Assembly: GCF_035046485.1 (NCBI RefSeq)
Contig: NC_085138.1
Coordinates: 368,531,238 to 368,595,237, forward strand
Reading direction: 5' to 3'
DNA length: 64,000 bases
Source: Aedes albopictus
Lineage: Eukaryota > Arthropoda > Insecta > Diptera > Culicidae
Shown: piece after piece, positions 51,555-62,061 of the stretch
Layout of the letters: each line of letters opens with the position of its first letter
Numbering within the stretch: position 1 is the stretch's first letter
The notes under the pieces: generated by a model
The model's database searches: none
Told to the model about the DNA's origin: nothing
Seen by the model: the letters and a program-made list of their open reading frames with translations, nothing else
Made by a program: the position numbers and the translations under genes

Positions 51555-54222
51555 AAGATTTCGAGGGAAATCCTTTCAGGATTTCGAGGGAAATCCTTTC
51601 AGGATTTCGAGGGAAATCCTTTCAGGATTTCGAGGGAAATCCTTTCAGGATTTCGAGGGAAATCCTTTCAGGATTTCGAGGGAAATCCTTTCAGGATTTC
51701 GAGGGAAATCCTTTCAGGATTTCGAGGGAAATCCTTTCAGGATTTCGAGGGAAATCCTTTCAGGATTTCGAGGCAAATCCTTTCAGGATTTCGAGGGAAA
51801 TCCTTTCAGCATTTCGAGGGAAATCCTTCCAGGATTTCGAGGGAAATCCTTTCAGGATTTCGAGGGAAATCCTTTCAGGATTTCGAGGGAAATCCTTTCA
51901 GGATTTCGAGGGAATGCCTTTCAGGATTTCGAGGGAAATCCTTTCAGGATTTCGAGGGAAATCCTTTCAGGATTTCGAGGGAAATCCTTTCAGGATTTCG
52001 AGGGAAATCCTTTCAGGATTTCGAGGGAAATCCTTTCAGGATTTCGAGGGAAATCCTTTCAGGATTTCGAGGGAAATCCTTTCAGGATTTCGAGGGAAAT
52101 CCTTTCAGGATTTCGAGGGAAATCCTTTCAGGATTTCGAGGGAATCCTTTCAGGATTTCGAGGAGAAATCCTTTCAGGATTTCGAGGGAAATCCTTTCAG
52201 GATTTCGAGGGAAATCCTTTCAGGATTTCGAGGGAAATCCTTTCAGGATTTCGAGGGAAATCCTTTCAGGATTTCGAGGGAAATCCTTTCAGGATTTCGA
52301 GGGAAATCCTTTCAGGATTTCGAGGGAAATCCTTTCAGGATTTCGAGGGAAATCCTTTCAGGATTTCGAGGGAAATCCTTTCAGGATTTCGAGGGAAATC
52401 CTTTCAGGATTTCGAGGGAAATCCTTTCAGGATTTCGAGGGAAATCCTTTCAGGATTTCGAGGGAAATCCTTTCAGGATTTCGAGGGAAATCCTTTCAGG
52501 ATTTCGAGGGAAATCCTTTCAGGATTTCGAGGGAAATCCTTTCAGGATTTCGAGGGAAATCCTTTCAGGATTTCGAGGGAAATCCTTTCAGGATTTCGAG
52601 GGAAATCCTTACAGGATTTCGAGGGAAATCCTTTCAGGATTTCGAGGGAAATCCTTTCAGGATTTCGAGGGAAATCCTTTCAGGATTTCGAGGGAAATCC
52701 TTTCAGGATTTCGAGGGAAATCCTTTCAGGATTTCGAGGGAAATCCTTTCAGGATTTCGAGGGCAATCCTTTCAGGATTTCGAGGAAAATCCTTTCAGGA
52801 TTTCGCGGAAAAGCTTTTCGGGATTTCGAGGAATATCTTTCAGGATTTCGAGAAAAATCCTTTCAGGATTTCGAGGGAAATCCTTTCAGGATTTCGAGGG
52901 AAATCCTTTCAGGATTTCGAGGGAAATCCTTTCAGGATTTCGAGGGAAATCCTTTCAGGATTTCGGGGGAAATCCTTTCAGGATTTCGAGGGAAATCCTT
53001 TCAGGATTTCGAGGGAAATCCTTTCAGGATTTCGAGGGAAATCCTTTCAGGATTTCGAGGGAAATCCTTTCAGGATTTCGAGGGAAATCCTTTCAGGATT
53101 TCGAGGGAAATCCTTTCAGGATTTCGAGGGAAATCCTTTCAGGATTTCGAGGGAAATCCTTTCAGGATTTCGAGGGAAATCCTTTCAGGATTTCGAGGGA
53201 AATCCTTTCAGGATTTCGAGGGAAATCCTTTCAGGATTTCGAGGGAAATCCTTTCAGGATTTCGAGGGAAATCCTTTCAGGATTTCGAGGGAAATCCTTT
53301 CAGGATTTCGAGGGAAATCCTTTCAGGATTTCGAGGGAAATCCTTTCAGGATTTCGAGGGAAATCCTTTCAGGATTTCGAGGGAAATCCTTTCAGGATTT
53401 CGAGGGAAATCCTTTCAGGATTTCGAGGGAAATCCTTTCAGGATTTCGAGGGAAATCCTTTCAGGATTTCGAGGGAAATCCTTTCAGGATTACGAGGGAA
53501 ATCCTTTCAGGATTTCGAGGGAAATCCTTTCAGGATTTCGAGGGAAATCCTTTCAGGATTTCGAGGGACATCCTTTCAGGATTTTGAGGGAAATCCTTTC
53601 AGGATTTCGAGGGAAATCCTTTCAGGATTTCGAGGGAAATCCTTTCAGGATTTCGAGGGAAATCCTTTCAGGATTTCGAGGGAAATCCTTTCAGGATTTT
53701 GAGGGAAATCCTTTCAGGATTTCGAGGGAAATCCTTTCAGGATTTCGAGGGAAATCCTTTCAGGATTTCGAGGGAAATCCTTTCAGGATTTCTAGGGAAA
53801 TCCTTTCAGGATTTCGAGGGAAATCCTTTCAGGATTACGAGGGAAATCCTTTCAGGATTTCGAGGGAAATCCTTTCAGGATTTCGAGGGAAATCCTTTCA
53901 GGATTTCGAGGGAAATCCTTCCAGGATTTCGAGGGAAATCCTTTCAGGATTTCGAGGGAAATCCTTTCAGCATTTCGAAGGAAATCCTTTCAGGATTTCG
54001 AGGGAAATCCTTTCAGCATTTCGAAGGAAATCCTTTCAGGATTTCGAGGGAAATCCTTCTATAATTTCGAGGGAAATCCCTTCAGGATTTCGGGTGAAAT
54101 TCTTCCAGGATTTCGAGTGAAACCCTCTCAGGATTTTGAGGCAAATCCTTCCAGGATTTCGAGGCAAATCCTTGCAGGATTTCGAGGGAAATCCTTCCAG
54201 GATATCGAGGGAAATCCTTTAA
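51555..54222. repeat. 23-bp satellite, about 116 units, hairpin-forming monomer
   Basis: The monomer is AGGATTTCGAGGGAAATCCT + TTC. It contains a perfect 7-bp inverted repeat (AGGATTT / AAATCCT) around CGAGGG. Most of the array is near-identical. Variants cluster at 52,740-52,860 and in the last 300 bp (53,900-54,222), as expected where homogenisation is weak. One unit near 52,140 is short by two bases and its neighbour long by one. Because 23 is not a multiple of 3, open frames run through it in all phases; none is a gene. Confidence 0.97.
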
Positions 54223-55561
54223 GATTTAACATTTACAATTTTTGAATCTGTTCGCAACGTTTTCCCCACATTTCTCTACATTTGGGTGCGTGAAAAAAAT
54301 CTGTTTGCATTACAGCAAGGGCAAACTCAATGCCCCAGCTTCGACAGTAATTGGCCGGCGGAAGACGACGGCGGCGTTGCGGATACTATAAAGCAAACGT
54401 CCCAAGAACGCAAGCATTTCCACCGCTTGTCCTCCTTTGAAGGGATACGTACGCAAAAAAGGATTACAACATTTTTGGCACCAGATCGACCGAATTTCGC
54501 GAAGGCTATTGATCGCTCGCTGGTTCGTTCGTCCGCCAATTTCAGCGGGAACAAGAAGGGAAGGAAATTAACCAACTGACTTCAACCGACCGACCGCGGC
54601 CAGATTGACGGTCCTACTCTGGTCGATGATGAAAGGTTCCGCGAGTGCCGGCTGCCGGATCGCACAATTCGGGGGGAATGTTTTAATTTTTCGATTTATG
54701 ATTTTCGGATATGCACACGGGTCCGTGTTCTGACGCTTTTTTTCGCCTTTCAGTAGCGACTGCGTAAGCGAAATGAGAGCGCGGATTGATTGGGAAAAGT
54801 GTAATGAACTACCGACCAGGACCGGCCTTTAATCGACCCGGCCTCTCTTTGGCGGGCAATGTGCGGAAATGCTGGAAATTTTTCGGATCAATGAGCTCTC
54901 TTTCGTCGGAGAGCGAAGCAAAAAACGCTCCACTTTGGGTGTGAGTTGTACAGGGTAAACGGAATCGTTACGATAGAAATTAAAATTGCTGATATTTTAC
55001 TAATTAAACTACGAAAACTGTGTCGGCGCGGCAAGTGAACGATTGAAAGGGTTCGATAAAGGACGAACCGACACCGGTCCGGCGGCGGAAGATTGCAGTT
55101 ATTGAAAGGATGACAGATGCAGAATGGAGCAATTTTCTTTTGACTTGCCGCGACGAATTTGATTTTTGGTGCATCCGGCTGCAAGAAACAAATTATCGCA
55201 GTCAAATAGAGGTATTCCAAATAAGACGGGACTTCAAGTAAATAATTGACCTGGGGATTTTTTTTATTATCGTACAAATTGGGCCGAAAGGTCTCAGATT
55301 TCCATTAAACTTTTTCTACAGGTAGGGCTCATGGATATATGAACAAAAATGTGACAAAAATTTAGTGTCGCCTATTTTCCCGGAAAACTCAGGTGGAAAT
55401 TTTTTGTTTTCCCCTGACACTACTAACTTTGAAAATTCATTACTCAAGAACGAACCATCAGAGAGACAAAGTTTTTTTAGAAAATGAAAGCAAATTTCAG
55501 AAATCCAAAAAAATATGAACTGGAAAAAGTTTTCCACAAAATTTTCCACCGGTGAGAAAAT
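54223..55561. other. Low-copy, CG-containing stretch; no gene supported
   Basis: No match elsewhere in the window. 54,560-55,150 is rich in CG-containing motifs (GACCGACCGCGGCCAG, GTCCGGCGGCGGAAG) and could be promoter-proximal or intronic regulatory DNA. Frames up to 129 codons occur on both strands without domains. Confidence 0.35.
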
Positions 55562-56095
55562 TCATAAAGAAAAGAGAATCTGAAGCTTTATCCAACACTT
55601 CGATGTCGGAAGAGCTGGCTCAGGGCCAATGAAGTCATGTGATGCTCCAGTGCAAGCTAACTCATCAGCCAATTCCTTTCCAGCGATGGAAGAATGGCCA
55701 AATACCCATACAAGGTGAACAGCATTTGCTGAATTAAGCTCCTCGATTTGAGATCGACAAGCGATAACTACCTTCGACCTGGTGTTGGCCGAAGCAAGTG
55801 CTTTAATAGCAGCCTGGCTATCTGAACAGAAGTATATTACTTTGCCCATTACGTGCTGTTGAAGTGCTGATTGCACTCCGCACATAAGAGCAAAGATTTC
55901 GGCCTGAAAAACGATGCAGTGTCTACCAAGTGAGTAAGACTGATACAGCCTTAGTTCACGAGAATATACACCAGCACCTGCTCGACCTTCGAGAAGGGAG
56001 CCATCAGTGTAGCATACGATGCCGTCTGAAATACTTCTCTCCAGATAACCAGATGTCCACACCAGATATGCGGTTCACAGGAGTTTCCTCTAGTA

Positions 56096-56313
56096 GGGTA
56101 TTGGTTGCCTTATTAAGCATGTGGCTCCCATTTTCATCCCACGTAAAACTAAGAATTGAAGCGCTGTTTGTTTTGTTTCTTATTTTTGTATTTTTTGTTA
56201 GAAGTGAGCACCCATGAAAACAAAAAGAACGGAGTCAATCGGTGCCGTAATCGCTTGTTTTCGAATAGGATGAAAATGGGAGCATGAGATTACTGATACC
56301 ATTACTGATACCC
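56096..56313. mobile_element. 218-bp MITE inside LOA copy A
   Basis: Ends GGGTATTGG (left) and GATACCC (right) are inverted, with TA on both sides. A second inverted pair, GCTCCCATTTTCATCC (56,124) and GGATGAAAATGGGAGC (56,268), lies inside. Alignment to intact copy B proves the borders, since copy B runs straight through this point. Confidence 0.87.
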
Positions 56314-57019
56314 TATACCGAGTACCGGTAGACGGTAAGTGCAAGAAAGTGCTTCTTGTTTGAGATGAATGTGTGGTGGAGCAACGTCAAAGAGAGCTTC
56401 GAGCGCTGCCGTGGGAGTTGAAGAGAATGCTCCAGACATCGCCATTAAGCACATCCTTTGGAGTTGGCCTAACTTTGATTGGACCATTCTCATTTCACCC
56501 TTTTGCCACCACACAAGACATCCATAGGCCAACATTGGCCTAACCACAATTGTGTAAATCCATTTGATATACTTGGGTTTTAGACCCCAAGTTGTACCAA
56601 ATGTTCGCCGGCATTGCCCGAAGGCAATACAAGCTTTCTTGATTCCGAACTCAATGAAGGTGTCCAGGAAAACTTGGAATCAAGAATAACTCCAACGTAC
56701 TTCACCTGTTCAGTCACATCGATTTCAGAATCAAAAAGACGCAAAGGTCGAACGCCATTACGGTTTCGCCTTTCCGTGCAAAGAACAATTGATGTTTTAC
56801 TCGGATTAACCGAAAGGCCATATTGGCGACACCAGCCCTCAACTACCTGAAGGGCACTTTGCATCAGGTCGAAAAGGGTGCTGATGAACATACCGACTAA
56901 CAATGTTAGATAGCCGTCGGCAAAACCATAAGCAGGAAAACCGCTATTATTAAGTTGCCTCAATAGCGTATCTGCAACGATATTCCACAAAATCAGTGAC
57001 AAGACTCCCCCTTGAGAGC

Positions 57020-57529
57020 ATCCACAAACACTCAATTTCCTAATCGCCGCTTGACGCAATGTCGAGAAAAGATGTCGGTTTTTGAGCATTTGGTGAATCC
57101 AATTGGTAATCATTGGAGATATACCATGACCCCGTGCAGCTTCCAATATGGCATCGAAAGGCACGTTGTCAAAGGCACACTCGGTTCACATGAAGAATCA
57201 CGTTGGCCAGATGAACATCACGGATGTGATGATCCATAATGCGTTCTAAGCATTTCAGAAGAAAAGAGGTCAAACTGATAGGTCTGAAACTCTGCTTCTT
57301 CATACGACGCACGATCCAATTTCGGAATGAACTTCTCAGTAATATTCCGCCAAGATTTGGGAATATACCCTATAGCAAAACTGCAAACAAGTATTATTTT
57401 CAAAACACGTTTGAAATAATCATATCCCTTCTGAAGCAAAATAGGATAATTCCCATCTACTCCAGGAGATTTGAAACGAGCAAAGCTATTAAGAGCCCAC
57501 TCAATCGATTCTATAGTTACAATTCTCCG
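57020..57529. repeat. 510-bp direct repeat, left copy
   Basis: Identical by eye to 60,607-61,116. It is the right end of copy A and abuts copy B at 57,530. The first two or three bases may be shared by chance with the tail of copy B. Confidence 0.93.
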
Positions 57530-60361
57530 GATGATGCCGTTGATACTACAACGGCCTTCATCATGGAAGCTTTTGAAGAAGCCTGCCCTTTGCGGTCTGT
57601 GAAGACCATAAGAGGAACCCCTTGGTGGAACTCCGATCTGGCGAAGCTCAGGAAACAATGTAGAAAGAGTTGGAACAGACGACGTTCGGCTGGATCGGAG
57701 GCTTTCAGGTCGGCTCGCAAGGCCTACCAGAAAGCTCTTCGGTCTGCTGAACGATCCGGCTGGAAAAACCTTTGTACAAATGTTTCCAGTCTGAGTGAAG
57801 CCAGTCGATTGAACAAAATCCTTGCAAAATCTAAGGATTTTCAAGTGAACGAACTTCGTTTGCCAAATGGTGATTTCACTTCCTCTGATGAGGAAGTTTT
57901 AGAATGTTTATTCAGTACACACTTCCCCGGATGTGTGGATATTACATCTTCAGATGAACCTGATGTCTTTTCTTGTAGTTATGATTCTTTAGCTTCGGCT
58001 CGGAGTATCATAACTTTAGAATCGATTGAATGGGCACTTAATAGCTTTGCTCCTTTCAAATCTCCTGGGGCAGATGGGATTTATCCTATTTTGCTTCAGA
58101 AGGGATTTGATCATTTCAAACATGTTTTGAAACAACTACTTGTTTGCAGTTTTGCTACAGGGTATATTCCCAAATCCTGGCGGGATATTACTGTGAAGTT
58201 TATTCCGAAAGTGGGTCGCGCGTCGTATGAAGAAGCAAAGAGCTTCAGACCTATCAGTTTGACCTCTTTTCTTCTGAAATGCTTAGAACGCATTGTGGAT
58301 CATCACATCCGTGATGTTTATCTGGCCAATGTGCCTCTTCATGTGAACCAACATGCTTACCAATCTGGAAAGTCCACTGTGACTCTTTTACACAAAGTTG
58401 TTTACGATATCGAGAAGGCATTCGCTCAAAAGCAATCCTGCTTGGGTGTTTTCTTAGATATCGAGGGTGCCTTTGACAACGTGCCTTTCGATGCCATATT
58501 GGAAGCCGCACGGGGTCATGGTATATCTCCAATGATTTCCAATTGGATTCACCAAATGCTCAAAAACCGACATCTCTTCTCGACATTGCGTCAAGCGGCG
58601 ATTAGGAAATTGAGTGTTTGTGGATGCCCCCAAGGGGGAGTCTTATCACCACTTTTATGGAATCTCGTAGCAGATACGCTATTGAGGCAACTCAATAATA
58701 GCGGTTTTCCTACTTATGGTTTTGCCGACGACTACCTAACATTGTTAGTCGGTATGTGCATCAGCACCCTTTTCGACCTGATGCAAAACGCTCTTCAGGT
58801 AGTTGAGGGTTGGTGTCGCCAATATGGCCTTTCGGTAAATCCGAGTAAAACATCTATTGTTCTTTTCACGGAAAAGCGAAACCGTAATGGTGTTCGAACT
58901 TTACGTCTCTTTGATTCTGAAATCAATGTGACTGAACAGGTAAAGTACGTTGGAGTCATTCTTGATTCCAAGCTTTCCTGGACACCTCACATTGAGTTCA
59001 GAATCAAGAAAGCTTGTATGGCCTTCGGGCAATGCCGGCGAACCTTTGGTACAACTTGGGGTCTAAAACCCAAGTATATCAAATGGATCTACACAACTGT
59101 GGTTCGGCCAATATTGGCTTATGGATGTCTTGTGTGGTGGCAAAAGGGCGAAGTGAGAACGGTCCAATCAAAATTAGGCCATCTCCAAAGGATGTGCTTA
59201 ATGGCGATGTCTGGAGCGTTCTCTTCAACTCCCACGGCAGCGCTCGAAGTTCTCTTTGACGTTGTCCCACTACACATTCATCTCAAACAAGAAGCACTTT
59301 CTTGCACTTACCGTCTATGGGTACTCGGTTTACTAGAGGAAACTCCTGTGAACCGCAGTTCAACACACACCTCGTTGTTTCCACTTTTGGTGAATTGGGA
59401 CAAAGTTGTCCTTGCTCCAAGTGATCTTACAATTGCTTGTAATTTTCCATATAGGACATTTTCCACGAAATTCCCTTCCCGGGAAGAGTGGACATCTGGT
59501 TATCTGGAGAGAAGTATTTCAGACAGCATCGTATGTTACACTGATGGCTCCCTTCTAGAAGGTCGAGCAGGTGCTGGTGTTTATTCTCGTGAGCTAAGGC
59601 TGTATCAGTCTTATTCACTTGGCAGACACTGCACCGTTTTTCAGGCCGAAATCTTTGCTCTTATGTGCGGAGTGCAATCAGCACTTCAGCAGCACGTAAT
59701 GGGCAAAGTAATATACTTCTGTTCAGATAGCCAGGCTGCTATTAAAGCACTTGCTTCGGCCAACTCCAGGTCGAAGATAGTTATCGCTTGTCGAACTCAA
59801 ATTGAGGAGCTGAATTCAGCAAACGCTGTTCACCTTGTATGGGTACCTGGCCATTCTTCCATCGCTGGAAATGAATTGGCTGATGAGTTAGCTCGCACTG
59901 GAGCATCACATGACTTCATTGGCCCTGAGCCAGCTATTCCGGTATCCAAGTGTTGGGTGAAGCTTCAGATTGACACCTGGGCTGCCACTCAGCACAAACA
60001 ATACTGGAATAGTTTGGAGTCATGTCGTCAAACAAAATTGTATTGTACTGAGCCATCTCCAGGGGTGGCAAAGTATCTAACAAATCTGTCAAAGCAGAAT
60101 TGCAGCATGCTGGTCAAAGCATTGACTGGCCACTGCCGACTCAGTTATCACATGGCGAATATTCAGCAAGCTGATTCATTTGCATGTGATAGCTGTGAAT
60201 CCGATTATGGAACTTCGTATCATTTAATATGTAACTGTCCAGCTTTTGCGCAATTGCGTTTCCGAGTACTCGGGAAACACTTATTAAGTGAAACTGACTT
60301 CAGAAACCTGAATCTTCAGGACGTTCTGTTGTTCTTGACCCGCTGTGGTAAAGAGCTATAG
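57530..60361 (+). CDS. LOA/I-group LINE RT-RNase H polyprotein, partial N-terminus
   Basis: About 943 codons with no stop. The connector after the endonuclease comes first (RSVKTIRGTPWWNSDLAKLR). RT follows: FAPFKSPGADGIYPILLQKG, IPKSWRDITVKFIPK, SFRPISLTSFLLKCLERIVD, HQAYQSGKST-type region, LGVFLDIEGAFDNVPFDAIL, GCPQGGVLSPLLWNLVADTL and catalytic YGFADDYLTL at about nt 58,720. Then come the thumb (KYVGVILDSKLSWTPHI) and RNase H with all catalytic positions (TDGS at about 59,540, AEIFAL, SDSQAA, HSSIAGNELADELAR). A C-terminal Cys/His finger (CDSCESDYGTSYHLICNC) ends the protein. The open frame extends artificially upstream to 57,239 through antisense of copy A; those 97 codons are not part of the element. 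RNase H after RT fits the I/LOA group. Confidence 0.9.
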   Translation, partial: DDAVDTTTAFIMEAFEEACPLRSVKTIRGTPWWNSDLAKLRKQCRKSWNRRRSAGSEAFRSARKAYQKALRSAERSGWKNLCTNVSSLSEASRLNKILAKSKDFQVNELRLPNGDFTSSDEEVLECLFSTHFPGCVDITSSDEPDVFSCSYDSLASARSIITLESIEWALNSFAPFKSPGADGIYPILLQKGFDHFKHVLKQLLVCSFATGYIPKSWRDITVKFIPKVGRASYEEAKSFRPISLTSFLLKCLERIVDHHIRDVYLANVPLHVNQHAYQSGKSTVTLLHKVVYDIEKAFAQKQSCLGVFLDIEGAFDNVPFDAILEAARGHGISPMISNWIHQMLKNRHLFSTLRQAAIRKLSVCGCPQGGVLSPLLWNLVADTLLRQLNNSGFPTYGFADDYLTLLVGMCISTLFDLMQNALQVVEGWCRQYGLSVNPSKTSIVLFTEKRNRNGVRTLRLFDSEINVTEQVKYVGVILDSKLSWTPHIEFRIKKACMAFGQCRRTFGTTWGLKPKYIKWIYTTVVRPILAYGCLVWWQKGEVRTVQSKLGHLQRMCLMAMSGAFSSTPTAALEVLFDVVPLHIHLKQEALSCTYRLWVLGLLEETPVNRSSTHTSLFPLLVNWDKVVLAPSDLTIACNFPYRTFSTKFPSREEWTSGYLERSISDSIVCYTDGSLLEGRAGAGVYSRELRLYQSYSLGRHCTVFQAEIFALMCGVQSALQQHVMGKVIYFCSDSQAAIKALASANSRSKIVIACRTQIEELNSANAVHLVWVPGHSSIAGNELADELARTGASHDFIGPEPAIPVSKCWVKLQIDTWAATQHKQYWNSLESCRQTKLYCTEPSPGVAKYLTNLSKQNCSMLVKALTGHCRLSYHMANIQQADSFACDSCESDYGTSYHLICNCPAFAQLRFRVLGKHLLSETDFRNLNLQDVLLFLTRCGKEL

Positions 60362-60606
60362 GCTCTCTTTACGCTTTATGCATTATCACAGTGCCCTTCT
60401 CAGGGCGCTGTTTGAACCCATTGTGGCACGCTTATGCGAGTATGACGATCCTATTCCCTTACCTGTCCTTTCCCATCTCCTATCCTTTTTCCTTCCCTTC
60501 TCCGTCAGGTAAATGATGAATAGGCTCGTGTTCATGGCGATGGCACAAATTTCCCAAATGGAGGAGAACGTGCCTCTAGAGCCGACCTACTGATACCTGA
60601 TACCTG
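57530..60606 (+). mobile_element. LOA/I-group LINE, copy B, 5'-truncated, otherwise intact
   Basis: It starts abruptly inside the coding region (DAVDTTTAFIMEAFEEAC), runs through RT and RNase H to a stop at 60,361, then about 245 bp of 3' UTR and a tail of TGATACC units at 60,588-60,610. It lies head-to-head with copy A and tail-to-head with copy C, and is bounded by the 510-bp direct repeat. Confidence 0.9.
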
Positions 60607-61116
60607 ATCCACAAACACTCAATTTCCTAATCGCCGCTTGACGCAATGTCGAGAAAAGATGTCGGTTTTTGAGCATTTGGTGAATCCAATTGGTAATCAT
60701 TGGAGATATACCATGACCCCGTGCAGCTTCCAATATGGCATCGAAAGGCACGTTGTCAAAGGCACACTCGGTTCACATGAAGAATCACGTTGGCCAGATG
60801 AACATCACGGATGTGATGATCCATAATGCGTTCTAAGCATTTCAGAAGAAAAGAGGTCAAACTGATAGGTCTGAAACTCTGCTTCTTCATACGACGCACG
60901 ATCCAATTTCGGAATGAACTTCTCAGTAATATTCCGCCAAGATTTGGGAATATACCCTATAGCAAAACTGCAAACAAGTATTATTTTCAAAACACGTTTG
61001 AAATAATCATATCCCTTCTGAAGCAAAATAGGATAATTCCCATCTACTCCAGGAGATTTGAAACGAGCAAAGCTATTAAGAGCCCACTCAATCGATTCTA
61101 TAGTTACAATTCTCCG
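60607..61116. repeat. 510-bp direct repeat, right copy
   Basis: Same sequence as 57,020-57,529. It follows directly after the TGATACC tail of copy B and continues without break into copy C. Confidence 0.93.
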
Positions 61117-61825
61117 AGCCGAGGCCAGGGAATCATAACAACAAGAAAAGACATCTGGTTCATCCGAAGATGCCACATATCCAGGGAAGTGTGTGCTGAA
61201 TAAGCATTTGACAAACGAAGTTCGTTCACTCGGAAATCCTTAGATTTCGCAAGGATATTGTTTAATCGACTGACTTCACTCAAACTGGAAACATTTGTAC
61301 AAAGGTTATTCCAGCCGGATCGTTCAGCAGACCGGAGAGCTTTCCTGTAGGTCTTGCGAGCCAACCTGAAAGCCTCCGAACCAGCCGAACGTCGTCTGTT
61401 CCAACTCTTTCTACATTGTTCCTCTTGTGATCTTCACAGACCGCAGAGGGCATGCTTCTTCAAAAGCTTCCATGATGAAGGTCGTTGTAGTATCAACGGC
61501 ATCAACTAAATCACTTGGAGTGTCAATGAATGGTGAGTATCCATGAAATATGACCACAACCAAATCAGTAAAAATATCCCAGTTTGTTGACCGGGGATTC
61601 CTGAAACGCAATGTTTGCGAAGTAACATTTAAATGTTCAAAAAAGATGTAACGATGGTCAGATAAAGATTCTTCATCTGGCACATGCCAATTGGTCAGCT
61701 CGTGACTAATTCTACTAGAGCAAAGCGTTATGTCTAACACTTCCTCTCTAGCAGATACCATGAAGGTTGGGCGGTTGCCTACGTTAAGTAATCCAAAATC
61801 TGTACTACTTAAGTATTCCATCAAA
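60607..61825 (-). pseudogene. LOA/I-group LINE, copy C: endonuclease end to RT start
   Basis: On the minus strand it holds the C-terminal part of the endonuclease (LDITLCSSRISHELTNWHVP then ESLSDHRYIFFEHL at about 61,690), the connector (PSDLVDAVDTTTTFIMEAFE) and the RT start, with frame breaks near 61,410 and 61,200. It is truncated at 61,825, where endonuclease homology ends. Contiguous with copy A before copy B arrived. Confidence 0.85.
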
Positions 61826-62061
61826 CTGGAGCCCTCAAATTAATGTCTTAGCTGCCCCAGATGATATGGCCGGGGTTCTGCTAAACCGAACTAAGCGCCA
61901 AAAACTTTATTCCGAGATAATTAAGTTTAAAGTTCAACCACTCACAAATAAACAACAGCTAAGATTATTTGAAACTTTTCCACACACATGTAACTTACAA
62001 GCCTTTATTAATCATCAGAGACGAAGAATACATGTAAATTATTTGAAATCATTGCTATAAT

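Larger units (their letters stand above)
55562..57529 (-). pseudogene. LOA/I-group LINE, copy A: RT-RNase H, 3'-truncated
   Basis: On the minus strand it runs from the RT region VTIESIEWALNSFARFKSPG at 57,5xx to RNase H (IVCYTDGSLLEGRAGAGVYS, FQAEIFALMCGVQSAL, FCSDSQAAIKALA, HSSIAGKELADELA) near 55,600. The RT motif is FADG where copy B has FADD, so a catalytic Asp is lost. A 218-bp MITE interrupts it at 56,096-56,313. Together with copy C it was once a single minus-strand element. Confidence 0.87.

Noticed and set aside
49883..51556. A 557-codon open frame on the minus strand made of repeating SSIFYLL
   Set aside because: It is the translation of the 7-bp satellite. A stop-free heptamer stays open through all three phases, so the length carries no coding signal.
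51914..53587. A 557-codon open frame on the plus strand of FRGKSFQDFEGNP-type repeats, and shorter ones after it
   Set aside because: Translation of the 23-bp satellite; changes of phase give the same peptide cycle. No start context, no non-repeat domain.
51555..54222. CRISPR-like array (regular short repeats)
   Set aside because: There are no unique spacers between the repeats, and all surrounding features are of an animal genome. It is a tandem satellite.
54286..54579. 97-codon frame (plus) and 82-codon antisense frame
   Set aside because: Fully overlapping opposite frames with no recognisable motif. Cannot be supported as a gene.
57239..57529. The first 97 codons of the apparent 1,040-codon frame leading into LOA copy B
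   Set aside because: This part is antisense to RT of copy A and is joined to copy B only by the insertion junction at 57,529/57,530.
61866..62060. 64-codon basic frame next to LOA copy C
   Set aside because: It looks protein-like in composition (Lys/Arg/Leu rich) but has no recognised motif, and ends at the edge of a TIR element. Left as unsupported.
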